Of a DNA stretch of 53,275 nt, positions 41,313 to 50,202 are shown piece by piece (the stretch's first letter is position 1; each line of letters starts with the position of its first letter). Source of the stretch: Deltaproteobacteria bacterium (GTDB lineage Bacteria > Desulfobacterota > Syntrophia > Syntrophales > UBA5619). The position numbers were made by a program, and so were the translations under genes. A model generated the notes under the pieces. The model saw only the letters and a program-made list of their open reading frames with translations, searched no databases and had not been told where the DNA came from. Where the stretch lies: the NCBI GenBank assembly GCA_021817825.1, contig JAKAFS010000017.1:1-53275 (forward strand). The letters are read 5' to 3'.

Positions 41313-42422
41313 TTACTGAAGCAAGAATCTTCTCACGCTGATGTTCATCAGCAGGCCGATGGCCGTCATCAGGACGACCATCGACGAACCCCCGTAGCTG
41401 AGAAAAGGCAGGGGGATGCCGACCACGGGGAGGATGCCCAGGACCATGCCGATATTGATGAAGACCTCCCAGAAGATCAGCATGGTGATTCCGAAGGCGA
41501 CCAGTGCCCCGAGATAGTCCTTGGAATGGATGACGATCTTCATTCCCCAGAGGACCAGGGACAGGAAGATGGTCATCAGGATCATTCCTCCTAAAAACCC
41601 CCATTCTTCCGCGAAGACGGAAAAAACAAAATCGGTCTGCTGTTCCGGAAGAAACTTGAGCTGGGTCTGGGAGCCCTGGAGAAACCCCTTTCCGAAGAGC
41701 CCTCCCGAGCCAACGGCGATCATCGATTGGATGATGTGGTAGCCGGAACCGAGGGGGTCACGCTCGGGGCTGAAGAAGGTGAGGATCCTCCCTTTCTGGT
41801 AATCTTTCAGGAAAAACCAGCCGATGGGCGCTACGACGATGCTGCTGGCCGCGGCGGCCAGAAAAGCCCGCCAGTCCAGGCCGACGAAAAAGACCAGGGA
41901 TAGAAAAATAATGAGCAGAATCAGTCCTGTCCCAAGATCAGGCTGCTTCAGGATGAGGACGAAGGGGACAATGACGAGCAAAAAGGGGGTAAAGAGTTCC
42001 GAAAGACGGTAGTCTCTGCCCATCCGGTGGCGATCGAAGTACTTGGCCAAGGCCAGGATCAGGGTCAACTTGACCAGTTCCGAGGGCTGAAAGGTGAAAC
42101 CGCCCAGGGCGATCCACCGCTGGGAGCCCCGCGTGGCATAGCCGGTGGTGAAGACGACGAGCAACAGCAGGAGGGAAACGCCATAGATCACATAGCCGTG
42201 CCGGACAATGAAGCGATAATCGAGAAAAAAAGCGACGGACATTCCCACCATGCCGATCAAAATCCACTGCAACTGTTTGATATAAAAAGGCGTTTGATTT
42301 GGTTCCGTGAGGCTGAACCCGGCGCTGTAGACATTGATCAATCCGATGCCGTTGAGCAGCAGGACCATGATGAACAGGGTCCAGTCAAAATTGAGGATAA
42401 GACGGCGATCCAGTTTCAGCAT
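41313..42422 (-). CDS. mrdB: Rod shape-determining peptidoglycan polymerase RodA
   Basis: SEDS-family glycosyltransferase of 369 aa with about ten transmembrane helices. GSQRWIALGGFTFQPSELVKL near 108-128, KQPDLGTGLILL and the C-terminal GIPLPFLSYGGSSM block are diagnostic. It polymerises glycan strands with PBP2 encoded 4 bp upstream. Confidence 0.97.
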   Translation of the reverse strand: MLKLDRRLILNFDWTLFIMVLLLNGIGLINVYSAGFSLTEPNQTPFYIKQLQWILIGMVGMSVAFFLDYRFIVRHGYVIYGVSLLLLLVVFTTGYATRGSQRWIALGGFTFQPSELVKLTLILALAKYFDRHRMGRDYRLSELFTPFLLVIVPFVLILKQPDLGTGLILLIIFLSLVFFVGLDWRAFLAAAASSIVVAPIGWFFLKDYQKGRILTFFSPERDPLGSGYHIIQSMIAVGSGGLFGKGFLQGSQTQLKFLPEQQTDFVFSVFAEEWGFLGGMILMTIFLSLVLWGMKIVIHSKDYLGALVAFGITMLIFWEVFINIGMVLGILPVVGIPLPFLSYGGSSMVVLMTAIGLLMNISVRRFLLQ

Positions 42423-42425
42423 GGT

Positions 42426-44312
42426 TTACCTTTTTTCTCCTTCTGCGACTTGGCTGACCTTCGCTCCTGATTGCAGCGCTTTTTTCTTGGCGAAGTAGGC
42501 GTCGATGAACTTTCTGGCCACCGGTCCGGCGGCGGAGCCCCCGTGACCGGCGTTTTCCAGGATGACCGCCACGGCGATTTCCGGATTTCCCAGGGGCGCA
42601 AAACAGGCAAAGAGAGCGTGGTCCCGGAAGTTGGCCGCGACGCGCTTTGCCTTTCTGGCCTTGGCATCCTGAGGCAGCCCGATGACCTGGGCGGTGCCCG
42701 TTTTCCCGGCGACGTCCACCTCCGGTCTCCGCAAAGACCCGCCGGTCCCGCCGCTCTCGTTCACCACCCCCCAGAGGGCCTGGTTGATGATCTGGATGTT
42801 CTGCGGCCGGACGGGCAGAGCACCCATCTTCTCCGGCTCGAACACCTTTATGACATGTCTATCGGGAGATTCAAGCTGTTTTACGAGTCGCGGCCGGTAG
42901 AGGGTGCCGCCGTTTCCCAGCGTGGCATACACGTTTGCCAGTTGGATCGGCGTGACAAGGTTGAATCCCTGGCCGATGGAGATGGAAATGGTTTCGCCTA
43001 ACTGCCAGGGTTCCTTGAAACGGTTCAGTTTCCATTGCTTCGTAGGGATCAGGCCGCCCTTCTCCCGGGTCAGGTCGACGCCCAGGGGGGCGCCCAGGCC
43101 GAAGGCGCGGGCATAGGCGGCGATCTTGTCGACGCCCAGCAGCTTTCCCAGATTGTAGAAATAGACGTCGCAGGATTCCACGAGCGCCCGGTGCAGATTG
43201 ACCTGGCCGTGCCCCTTCTCCTGCCAACAGCGAAACTTCCGATTGCCCATGTCGAAGCTGCCGTTGCAGAAGAAGGTCGTTTCCGGCGTAATCAGTCCTT
43301 CTTCCAGAGCGGCGGCGGCGACGATCGGTTTGTAGGTGGACCCGGGGGGGTATTGTCCGGAAATCGCCCGGTTTTCCATGGGATGGCGGGGGTCGTTGGC
43401 CAGCTTTACCCAGTCTTCATCGGAGATGCCCCCATTGAACAGGTTCGGGTCGAAGGAAGGCGAACTGACCAGGGCGATGACTGCGCCGTTGCGGGGATCC
43501 AGGGCGGCCAGCGCGCCGGGTCGGTCGCCGAGCGCGTTCCAGGCCGCCTCCTGGAGTTCCGAATCGATGGTCAGAACGACATTGTCTCCCGGCAGCGATG
43601 GTTTTCTGCCCAGGGAGCGGACCGCTTTTCCGGCGACGTTGACTTCCACCTGCTCGGCGCCGCTTTGTCCCCGCAGATGGGCGTCGAGAAATTTCTCGAT
43701 GCCGAACTTGCCGGTGATGTCACCCGACGTGAGGATTCCCTCCGTTCCCTTGTCTAATTCCTCCCGGGTGACTTCGCCGGTGAAACCGATGATCTGGGCG
43801 GTCATCGTTCCGTTGAGATACTGCCGTACCGGAGTGACTTCCACCGTCACGCCGGGGAGCTCCAGAGCGTGGGTTTCCACCACGGCCAACTTTTCCATCG
43901 TGATGTTCTTCTCGAGGATGACCGGTACAAAGGGCTTGACCCGCCCGGTGAAAGAGTTGAGCGTCGCAACCGTTAAGGACCGCTCTTCATAGAGGGCCTT
44001 GATCTTGTCGAGGATCCGGTAGATGTCCTTCGTCCGGTTGGGAACGAAAACAAGATCGAAGGAGGCTTGGTTTTCCACCATGACCCTTCTTTCGGCATCC
44101 ATGACCAGACCGCGCATCGGCTTGATCTTGCGCAGCCGGACGCTGTTGTTCTCGGAACGCTGACGCAGTTCGCTGCCCTTGATGACTTGCAGATACCAGA
44201 GCCTCAGCACCACCAACGACAACGCGACGATGACGATGATGAACAGCACCCTGAATTTATCTTTGAACTGACCCGGCTCATAACCGTCGAGCCGGTCGTG
44301 TATCTTCTGCAT
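42426..44312 (-). CDS. mrdA: Penicillin-binding protein 2
   Basis: Class B transpeptidase of 628 aa for lateral wall synthesis. One N-terminal anchor (FRVLFIIVIVALSLVVLRLWY near 20-40), a dimerisation/pedestal domain, and the transpeptidase domain: SxxK at S325-K328 in PPGSTYKP, SCD where SxN is usual, KTGTAQV. ATG 44312 with GAGG 8 nt upstream is preferred over the TTG at 44327; it overlaps mreD by 35 bp. Pairs with RodA. Confidence 0.97.
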   Translation of the reverse strand: MQKIHDRLDGYEPGQFKDKFRVLFIIVIVALSLVVLRLWYLQVIKGSELRQRSENNSVRLRKIKPMRGLVMDAERRVMVENQASFDLVFVPNRTKDIYRILDKIKALYEERSLTVATLNSFTGRVKPFVPVILEKNITMEKLAVVETHALELPGVTVEVTPVRQYLNGTMTAQIIGFTGEVTREELDKGTEGILTSGDITGKFGIEKFLDAHLRGQSGAEQVEVNVAGKAVRSLGRKPSLPGDNVVLTIDSELQEAAWNALGDRPGALAALDPRNGAVIALVSSPSFDPNLFNGGISDEDWVKLANDPRHPMENRAISGQYPPGSTYKPIVAAAALEEGLITPETTFFCNGSFDMGNRKFRCWQEKGHGQVNLHRALVESCDVYFYNLGKLLGVDKIAAYARAFGLGAPLGVDLTREKGGLIPTKQWKLNRFKEPWQLGETISISIGQGFNLVTPIQLANVYATLGNGGTLYRPRLVKQLESPDRHVIKVFEPEKMGALPVRPQNIQIINQALWGVVNESGGTGGSLRRPEVDVAGKTGTAQVIGLPQDAKARKAKRVAANFRDHALFACFAPLGNPEIAVAVILENAGHGGSAAGPVARKFIDAYFAKKKALQSGAKVSQVAEGEKR

Positions 44313-44790
44313 GCAGAAAAACCTCAAATCGGTGAAAAAGACCGAAGCACAGAGGGCTCAGGAGGCCCACTACAATGGCCTGGGGGATGAAGATCTTGGG
44401 AATCGCATAGAGGATGTCGGCGCCGAAGAAGATGCGGTAGAGCAAAACGATCAGCAGGCCCTCCAAAAGGGCGCAGCATCCGGTGAAGATGGCGATGAGC
44501 GAGGGCTTTTCCGCATAGATCTTTCCCGAGGCGATCATGGCGAGAACGAAGATAAGGAGGTATAGGAAAATATAGAGACCGAAAATGGTGCTGATTAGGC
44601 AATCGAGAAAAAAACCCAGGAAGAGGGCCAGGATGCCTCCCCGAAAGGCGTCGAGATGAAAGCCCGCATAGATCACGACGATGAGCGAAACCTCCATGGC
44701 GACCAGCCCGAAGGAGAACAGGTTCAGGATCGTGATCTGGACGATGACCAAAAGCAGCAGCGCGAAGGGGGCCAGAAGATAGTAAATCAT
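44278..44790 (-). CDS. mreD: Rod shape-determining protein MreD
   Basis: Small polytopic membrane protein of 170 aa with about five hydrophobic segments (LLAPFALLLLVIVQITIL, MEVSLIVVIYAGF, ILALFLGFFLDCLIS). Starts in a 4-bp overlap with mreC (ATGA at 44787-44790). Part of the elongasome scaffold. Confidence 0.93.
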   Translation of the reverse strand: MIYYLLAPFALLLLVIVQITILNLFSFGLVAMEVSLIVVIYAGFHLDAFRGGILALFLGFFLDCLISTIFGLYIFLYLLIFVLAMIASGKIYAEKPSLIAIFTGCCALLEGLLIVLLYRIFFGADILYAIPKIFIPQAIVVGLLSPLCFGLFHRFEVFLHAEDTRPARRL

Positions 44791-45632
44791 GGTTTCTTCC
44801 CCCCATTCGGGGTCGGCAGGAAAGACATGATCGGAATCAGGACCTCTTCCAGCTTGCCGAAGTCGACGGCCGGCGCCACGTCGATCTTCTGAAAGAGACC
44901 TCCCTCCTTGCGGGAAACGCCGGTTACGACGCCCAAGCGCAATCCCTTGGGAAATACCCCCGCGAGACCCGAGGAAAGCACCACATCGCCGGTCTGCACC
45001 TCTTCGGCCCGGGAGATGTACTTCAGCGTGCACCCCGCCGAACCGGCGCCCTGGAGAATCCCCTGGGTGCGGCTCCGCTGGATCAGGGCGTCGATGTTGC
45101 TGTTCTCGTCGTTCATCAAAAGGACGCGCGAAGCCTGCCAGGAAGTCTCGATGATCCGTCCCACCACCCCCTGGTGGGACAGCACGGGAAGTCCCACCCT
45201 GAGTCCGGCGGCGGTTCCCTTGTCGATGAGGATCGTCTTGAACACGGACGCGCGATGGCTGTCGACCACCCGCGCCGTCACGGCCTTGCGTTGAAAGGCT
45301 TCCTTCATGTCGAGAAGGGTCCGGAGGCGTTCGCCCTCCAGGGCGTCTTCCCGGTAGCGGTTGAGCTGTTCGTTCAGGACGGCATTTTCCTTCAGCAACC
45401 GGCGATTTTCATCTTCCAGGCCGACGAGGAAGAGGTAGCGCTTCCAGACATCGTGCAGATTGTTCAGCGAGACATTAATTGCCCCTTCCACCGGAGCCGC
45501 CGCTTCCAGAACCAGCTTGCGCAGCAGGCCCGTTTCGGAAATCCTGGTTGCGCTGTAGGAAAGGACGGCCAGGGCGATGAGCAAGAGCAGGGCCGCCACA
45601 ACGAGGGAATGGTATTTCCTAGGGATCAGCAT
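44787..45632 (-). CDS. mreC: Rod shape-determining protein MreC
   Basis: Periplasmic scaffold protein of 281 aa: one N-terminal helix (LVVAALLLLIALAVLSYSA), a coiled coil with ENRRLLKENAVLNEQL, and beta domains with VDSHRASVFKTILIDKGTAAGLRVGLPVLSH-type core and GVVGRIIETS. It follows mreB after 197 bp that contain two strong hairpins. Confidence 0.95.
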   Translation of the reverse strand: MLIPRKYHSLVVAALLLLIALAVLSYSATRISETGLLRKLVLEAAAPVEGAINVSLNNLHDVWKRYLFLVGLEDENRRLLKENAVLNEQLNRYREDALEGERLRTLLDMKEAFQRKAVTARVVDSHRASVFKTILIDKGTAAGLRVGLPVLSHQGVVGRIIETSWQASRVLLMNDENSNIDALIQRSRTQGILQGAGSAGCTLKYISRAEEVQTGDVVLSSGLAGVFPKGLRLGVVTGVSRKEGGLFQKIDVAPAVDFGKLEEVLIPIMSFLPTPNGGKKP

Positions 45633-45695
45633 GCTTCAGCCAAAAATTCCGAGTCGCGCGCCGCCGGAGGGCTGTTTCTTTGTTCCCACGCCTTC

Positions 45696-45745
45696 TTCCG
45701 AAAGGAAGGGGTTGGCGTCGGCTCTACCGGCGCCGACGCCAACCC
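45696..45745. other. Double hairpin between mreB and mreC
   Basis: GGGTTGGCGTCGG (45709-45721) pairs perfectly with 45733-45745 over 13 bp with an 11-nt loop. Next to it CTTCC-GAAA-GGAAG (around 45696-45709) forms a GNRA-capped hairpin. No U-run follows, so it is more likely an mRNA processing or stability element within the operon than a terminator. Confidence 0.5.
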
Positions 45746-45829
45746 GCAGGCGGAAACACAGTCCCTGATTCGGGGCAGGATGAACGGCAAAAGGGAGCAG
45801 ATGCACGACGAAGCGGCATCTTCTGACCT

Positions 45830-46927
<1,098 letters not shown>

Positions 46928-46942
46928 TCAATAGTGGAGATC

Positions 46943-46971
46943 CCTATACCGTATTTTACCACCCTTATCAA
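46943..46971 (-). promoter_or_regulatory. Promoter of the mreB operon
   Basis: On the minus strand TTGATA (46971-46966), 17-bp spacer, TATAGG (46948-46943), about 70 bp upstream of mreB. The divergent ppiD-like gene uses the same 188-bp gap; no clear promoter for it was seen. Confidence 0.6.
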
Positions 46972-47061
46972 TGCATTTTTCCAAAAAACCATTGCATTTT
47001 AGGGGTGACTATATTACTAACCCGAGGTCATAAATCACACTCACCTACGGGGGAAGATGAA

Positions 47062-48660
47062 ATGCTCGACCTCATGAGAAGGCACGCCAGAAACTGGCTC
47101 ATGAAAATTATCCTGGGGATCATCATCGTCGTTTTTGTCTTCTATTTCGGTTCAATGGGAGGAAAACAACGGGCCGAGCGAATTGCCGTGATCGACGGCA
47201 AACCCATCGTCTATGCCGATTTTCAGCGTGAATACGAACGGATGATGGAGATGACCCGCCAGCGTTTCGGCCGGGAACTGCCGGATGAGATGCTCAAGGC
47301 CATGAACCTCAAGCAACAGGCCCTCGATTCGCTGATCAATCAGGCCGTGATTCTCACGAAGGCCGAACAGATGAACGTCCGCGTCACCGATGAGGATGTG
47401 AGGGCGGCGATCCTCGCCTATCCCGGTTTTCAGCGGAACGGTATTTTCGATCAGCGCCTCTATGAACAGACCCTGCGGTCGATCAAGATGGTGCCTGACG
47501 AGTTCGAGGAAAACCAGCGCAAGATGATGATCGCGCTGAGGGTCGAGGATCTGATCCAGGATGCGGTGCAGGTCTCCGATCGGGAGGCCTACGACATCTA
47601 CCGGATGCAAAGCGAAAAAATCAATGTGGATTTCCTCCAGATTTCTCCGCAGACCCTGGAGGCCGGGATCAAACCGGCGGCAGGCGAACTGGAGGCCTTC
47701 TTAAAGGCCCATGAGGCCCAATTCCGCATTCCCGAGCAGGTGCAGCTGAAGGTCCTGGCGTTCCTGGGACAGGATTATGCGGCCAAGGCCAAGGTTTCCG
47801 ATGCCGACGTGGCCGATTACTACGAGCGCCACAAGGAGCGGTGGACGAAGGACCAGAAGGTACAGCCGCTGTCCGAAGTCAGGACGGCGATCGCTGCGGA
47901 ATTGGCCGCGGCAGGCGGGATGTATGCGGCGGCCGATGAGGCCAAGAAGGCCCACGACACGATTTATCAGAATGAAAATTTCGACGCCTATGCCGCCCAG
48001 AACAGGCTGGCGGTCCGGGCCACCGGCCTCTTCCCGCTGGGCGCTCCGCCGCCGGAATTCAGGGCGATTCCGGATTTCGCCAAGATCGTTTCGGGTCTAC
48101 AGAAAAACGAGATCAGCCGGGTTCTGCAAGGGGAGCGGGGATACTACCTCATCTCCCTGGTCGATAAAAAGGCTCCCTATCTGCCCGGTCTCAAGGATGT
48201 CGAGGCGGAGGTGACCAAGGGCTACCGCGAGACCGAGGCCAAACGGCTGGCGAAGCAGGAGGCCGATGCTCTCCTCGCCCGACTGAAGAAAGGGGAAAGC
48301 CTGGAGTCCCTTGCCAAGGGAAAGGGGCTGAAGGTCGTCGAAACGGGACTTTTCCAGCCCGGCATGCCCGTACCCAAGCTGGGCGCTGCGGAGGAGTTGA
48401 CCGAGGCGCTCTTCCAGATCTCGGAGAAAAAGCCCTATCCGGAGCAGCCCACTTTGGTGGGCGGGAGTTACGTCATCGTCCGCTTCAAGGGACGGGGTCC
48501 GCTGGATGATGCCAAATTCGCCGCCCAGAAAGACGCGATCGCCAAATATCTGGAGCAGCAGAAACGGAGCGTCGCCGTCCAGTCCTGGATCGAAGGGAGC
48601 AAGGCGGCCCTGATCAAGGAAGGCCGGTTGAAGTATACCCGGGACTTCAAGGATCTGTAG
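47062..48660 (+). CDS. PpiD/SurA-like periplasmic folding factor
   Basis: Protein of 532 aa with an N-terminal membrane anchor (LMKIILGIIIVVFVFYFGS near 13-31), a SurA-N-type chaperone domain (IAVIDGKPIVYADFQREYERM near 40-60), and a parvulin-like middle section. This architecture matches PpiD, which helps fold outer-membrane proteins. The parvulin part lacks the clearest catalytic signature, so it may be a chaperone rather than an isomerase. ATG 47062 follows GGGGGAAGATGAA; further upstream codons lack family character. Confidence 0.88.
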   Translation: MLDLMRRHARNWLMKIILGIIIVVFVFYFGSMGGKQRAERIAVIDGKPIVYADFQREYERMMEMTRQRFGRELPDEMLKAMNLKQQALDSLINQAVILTKAEQMNVRVTDEDVRAAILAYPGFQRNGIFDQRLYEQTLRSIKMVPDEFEENQRKMMIALRVEDLIQDAVQVSDREAYDIYRMQSEKINVDFLQISPQTLEAGIKPAAGELEAFLKAHEAQFRIPEQVQLKVLAFLGQDYAAKAKVSDADVADYYERHKERWTKDQKVQPLSEVRTAIAAELAAAGGMYAAADEAKKAHDTIYQNENFDAYAAQNRLAVRATGLFPLGAPPPEFRAIPDFAKIVSGLQKNEISRVLQGERGYYLISLVDKKAPYLPGLKDVEAEVTKGYRETEAKRLAKQEADALLARLKKGESLESLAKGKGLKVVETGLFQPGMPVPKLGAAEELTEALFQISEKKPYPEQPTLVGGSYVIVRFKGRGPLDDAKFAAQKDAIAKYLEQQKRSVAVQSWIEGSKAALIKEGRLKYTRDFKDL

Positions 48661-48687
48661 GCACTCGTTCGCAAGTCAGCGATTCAT

Positions 48688-48724
48688 AAAAGGGGTTGAA
48701 CGCCGCCGGCATTCAACCCCTTTT
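48688..48724. terminator. Bidirectional terminator between ppiD-like and molybdenum hydroxylase genes
   Basis: AAAAGGGGTTGAA (48688-48700) pairs with TTCAACCCCTTTT (48712-48724) over 13 bp. The T-run serves the plus-strand gene, the A-run the minus-strand gene. Confidence 0.9.
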
Positions 48725-48729
48725 TCTTC

Positions 48730-50202
48730 TCATGTCCGGGAGGTGAGCGAGGCGCCCAGCCGCAGGAGCAGGTTGCCGGAAACGGCCCGGCGATAGGCGG
48801 CCGTTGCCCGGAGGTCCTCGATGGGCGAGACGGATTGCCGGGCCAGGGCAGCGGCCTCTGTCCACAGGCCGGGAGCGGACTGCCGTCCGGTCAGCAGCGC
48901 TTCTACCAGGGGCGCGGTAACGACCGTCTCGCCGACGCTTCCCCAGGCCAGACGCACCGCCTCGATCTTGCCTGCCTCGGAAATCCGGACCAGGGCCGAC
49001 AAACTGGCAACGGAGCAGGCCAGGGCCTTGCGCTGTCCGATCTTTTCGAAATGCTGCACATTGAAGGCAGCAGGTTTTCTTACCCGGACCTCGGTCAGGA
49101 TCTCCCCTTCGGAGAGTCGCGTTTTTCCCGGTCCGGTGATGAACTCCTTGATCGGTAGCCGCCGTTCACCCTTTGACGACCGCAGCACCAGTTCTGCGTC
49201 CAGAACGTAGAGCGGCGGCAACGCGTCGCCGGCGGGCGAGGCGGTGCAGAGGTTCCCGCCGAGGGTTCCCATGTGGCGGATCTGCGGCGAGCCGAGGGTC
49301 CGGAGGGCTCGGGCCAGGACGGGGAGGGTTTCCCCGATCCGCGCCTCGGCCAGGAGGCGGCCGTGGGTGGCGCCGGCGCCGATCCACAGAAACTCTCCTT
49401 CCTCACGAATCGCCTGCAATTCGGCGATCCTTTCCAGGCCGATAAGGGCCGGGACGGTCCTGCGGCCCGCCCGCAGGAGGACGAAAAGGTCCGTACCGCC
49501 GGCAAAAACGGCCGCTCCGGGTTCCTTATCCAGGCAGGACCAGAGTTCAGCAAGCGATTCGGGCAGGAAAACGCTTCTCCCGGCCGTTGCTCCGCCTTTG
49601 GGCTGACCGGACCGGGCCGCGGTCCGGAGTCCTGGGAGGGCTCTCGCCGGGTCGCCTTCCCCTGCCGATCTTTCGGGAAGGAGTATGCCCTGCCTACCGC
49701 TGCTTCCGGGAGCCGGCTTCCCGGGGGTAGGAGCGGCGTCCTGATGCAGCAGGGGTGCCGCCGCTTCCACGGCATCGACAATCTTCTGATATCCCGTGCA
49801 GCGGCAGAGGTTCCCGCTTAGCCCTTCCCGGATTTCCTCACGGGTGGGGGCCGGCTTTTCCGTGAGGAGAGCCGCTGCCGACAGGATCATCCCCGGCGTG
49901 CAAAAGCCGCACTGGACGGCGCCGCATTCGACGAAGGCCTTCTGGAGGGGATGGAGGTCTTGGCCGTCCGCCAGTCCTTCGATGGTCGTGACCTGCCTTC
50001 CCTCCAGCTGCGCGGCGACCATCAGGCAGGCCAGGCGGCTCTCGCCGTCCACAAGGATCGTGCAGGCGCCGCATTCGCCGCTGCCGCAGCCCTCCTTCGT
50101 CCCCGTGCACTGTAGGCCCTCGCGCAGGAGATCGACGACGCGCCGGTCCGGGTCCGTTTCGACCGCCTGGGGGCGGCCGTTAAGGATGAAGCGGATCTCC
50201 AT
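48730..50202 (-). CDS. Molybdenum hydroxylase Fe-S/FAD fusion subunit (xanthine dehydrogenase family)
   Basis: Electron-transfer subunit of 490 aa. Residues 1-155 hold two [2Fe-2S] clusters: CGSGECGACTILVDG near 39-53 and CGFCTPGM plus CRCTGY further on. A Pro/Gly/Arg-rich linker spans roughly 155-215, then an FAD domain (AGGTDLFVLLRAG, LGSPQIRHMGTLGGNLCTASPAGD). Usually these are separate subunits; here they are fused. ATG 50202 shares one base with the catalytic-subunit stop (TGATG). Substrate unknown. Confidence 0.93.
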   Translation of the reverse strand: MEIRFILNGRPQAVETDPDRRVVDLLREGLQCTGTKEGCGSGECGACTILVDGESRLACLMVAAQLEGRQVTTIEGLADGQDLHPLQKAFVECGAVQCGFCTPGMILSAAALLTEKPAPTREEIREGLSGNLCRCTGYQKIVDAVEAAAPLLHQDAAPTPGKPAPGSSGRQGILLPERSAGEGDPARALPGLRTAARSGQPKGGATAGRSVFLPESLAELWSCLDKEPGAAVFAGGTDLFVLLRAGRRTVPALIGLERIAELQAIREEGEFLWIGAGATHGRLLAEARIGETLPVLARALRTLGSPQIRHMGTLGGNLCTASPAGDALPPLYVLDAELVLRSSKGERRLPIKEFITGPGKTRLSEGEILTEVRVRKPAAFNVQHFEKIGQRKALACSVASLSALVRISEAGKIEAVRLAWGSVGETVVTAPLVEALLTGRQSAPGLWTEAAALARQSVSPIEDLRATAAYRRAVSGNLLLRLGASLTSRT

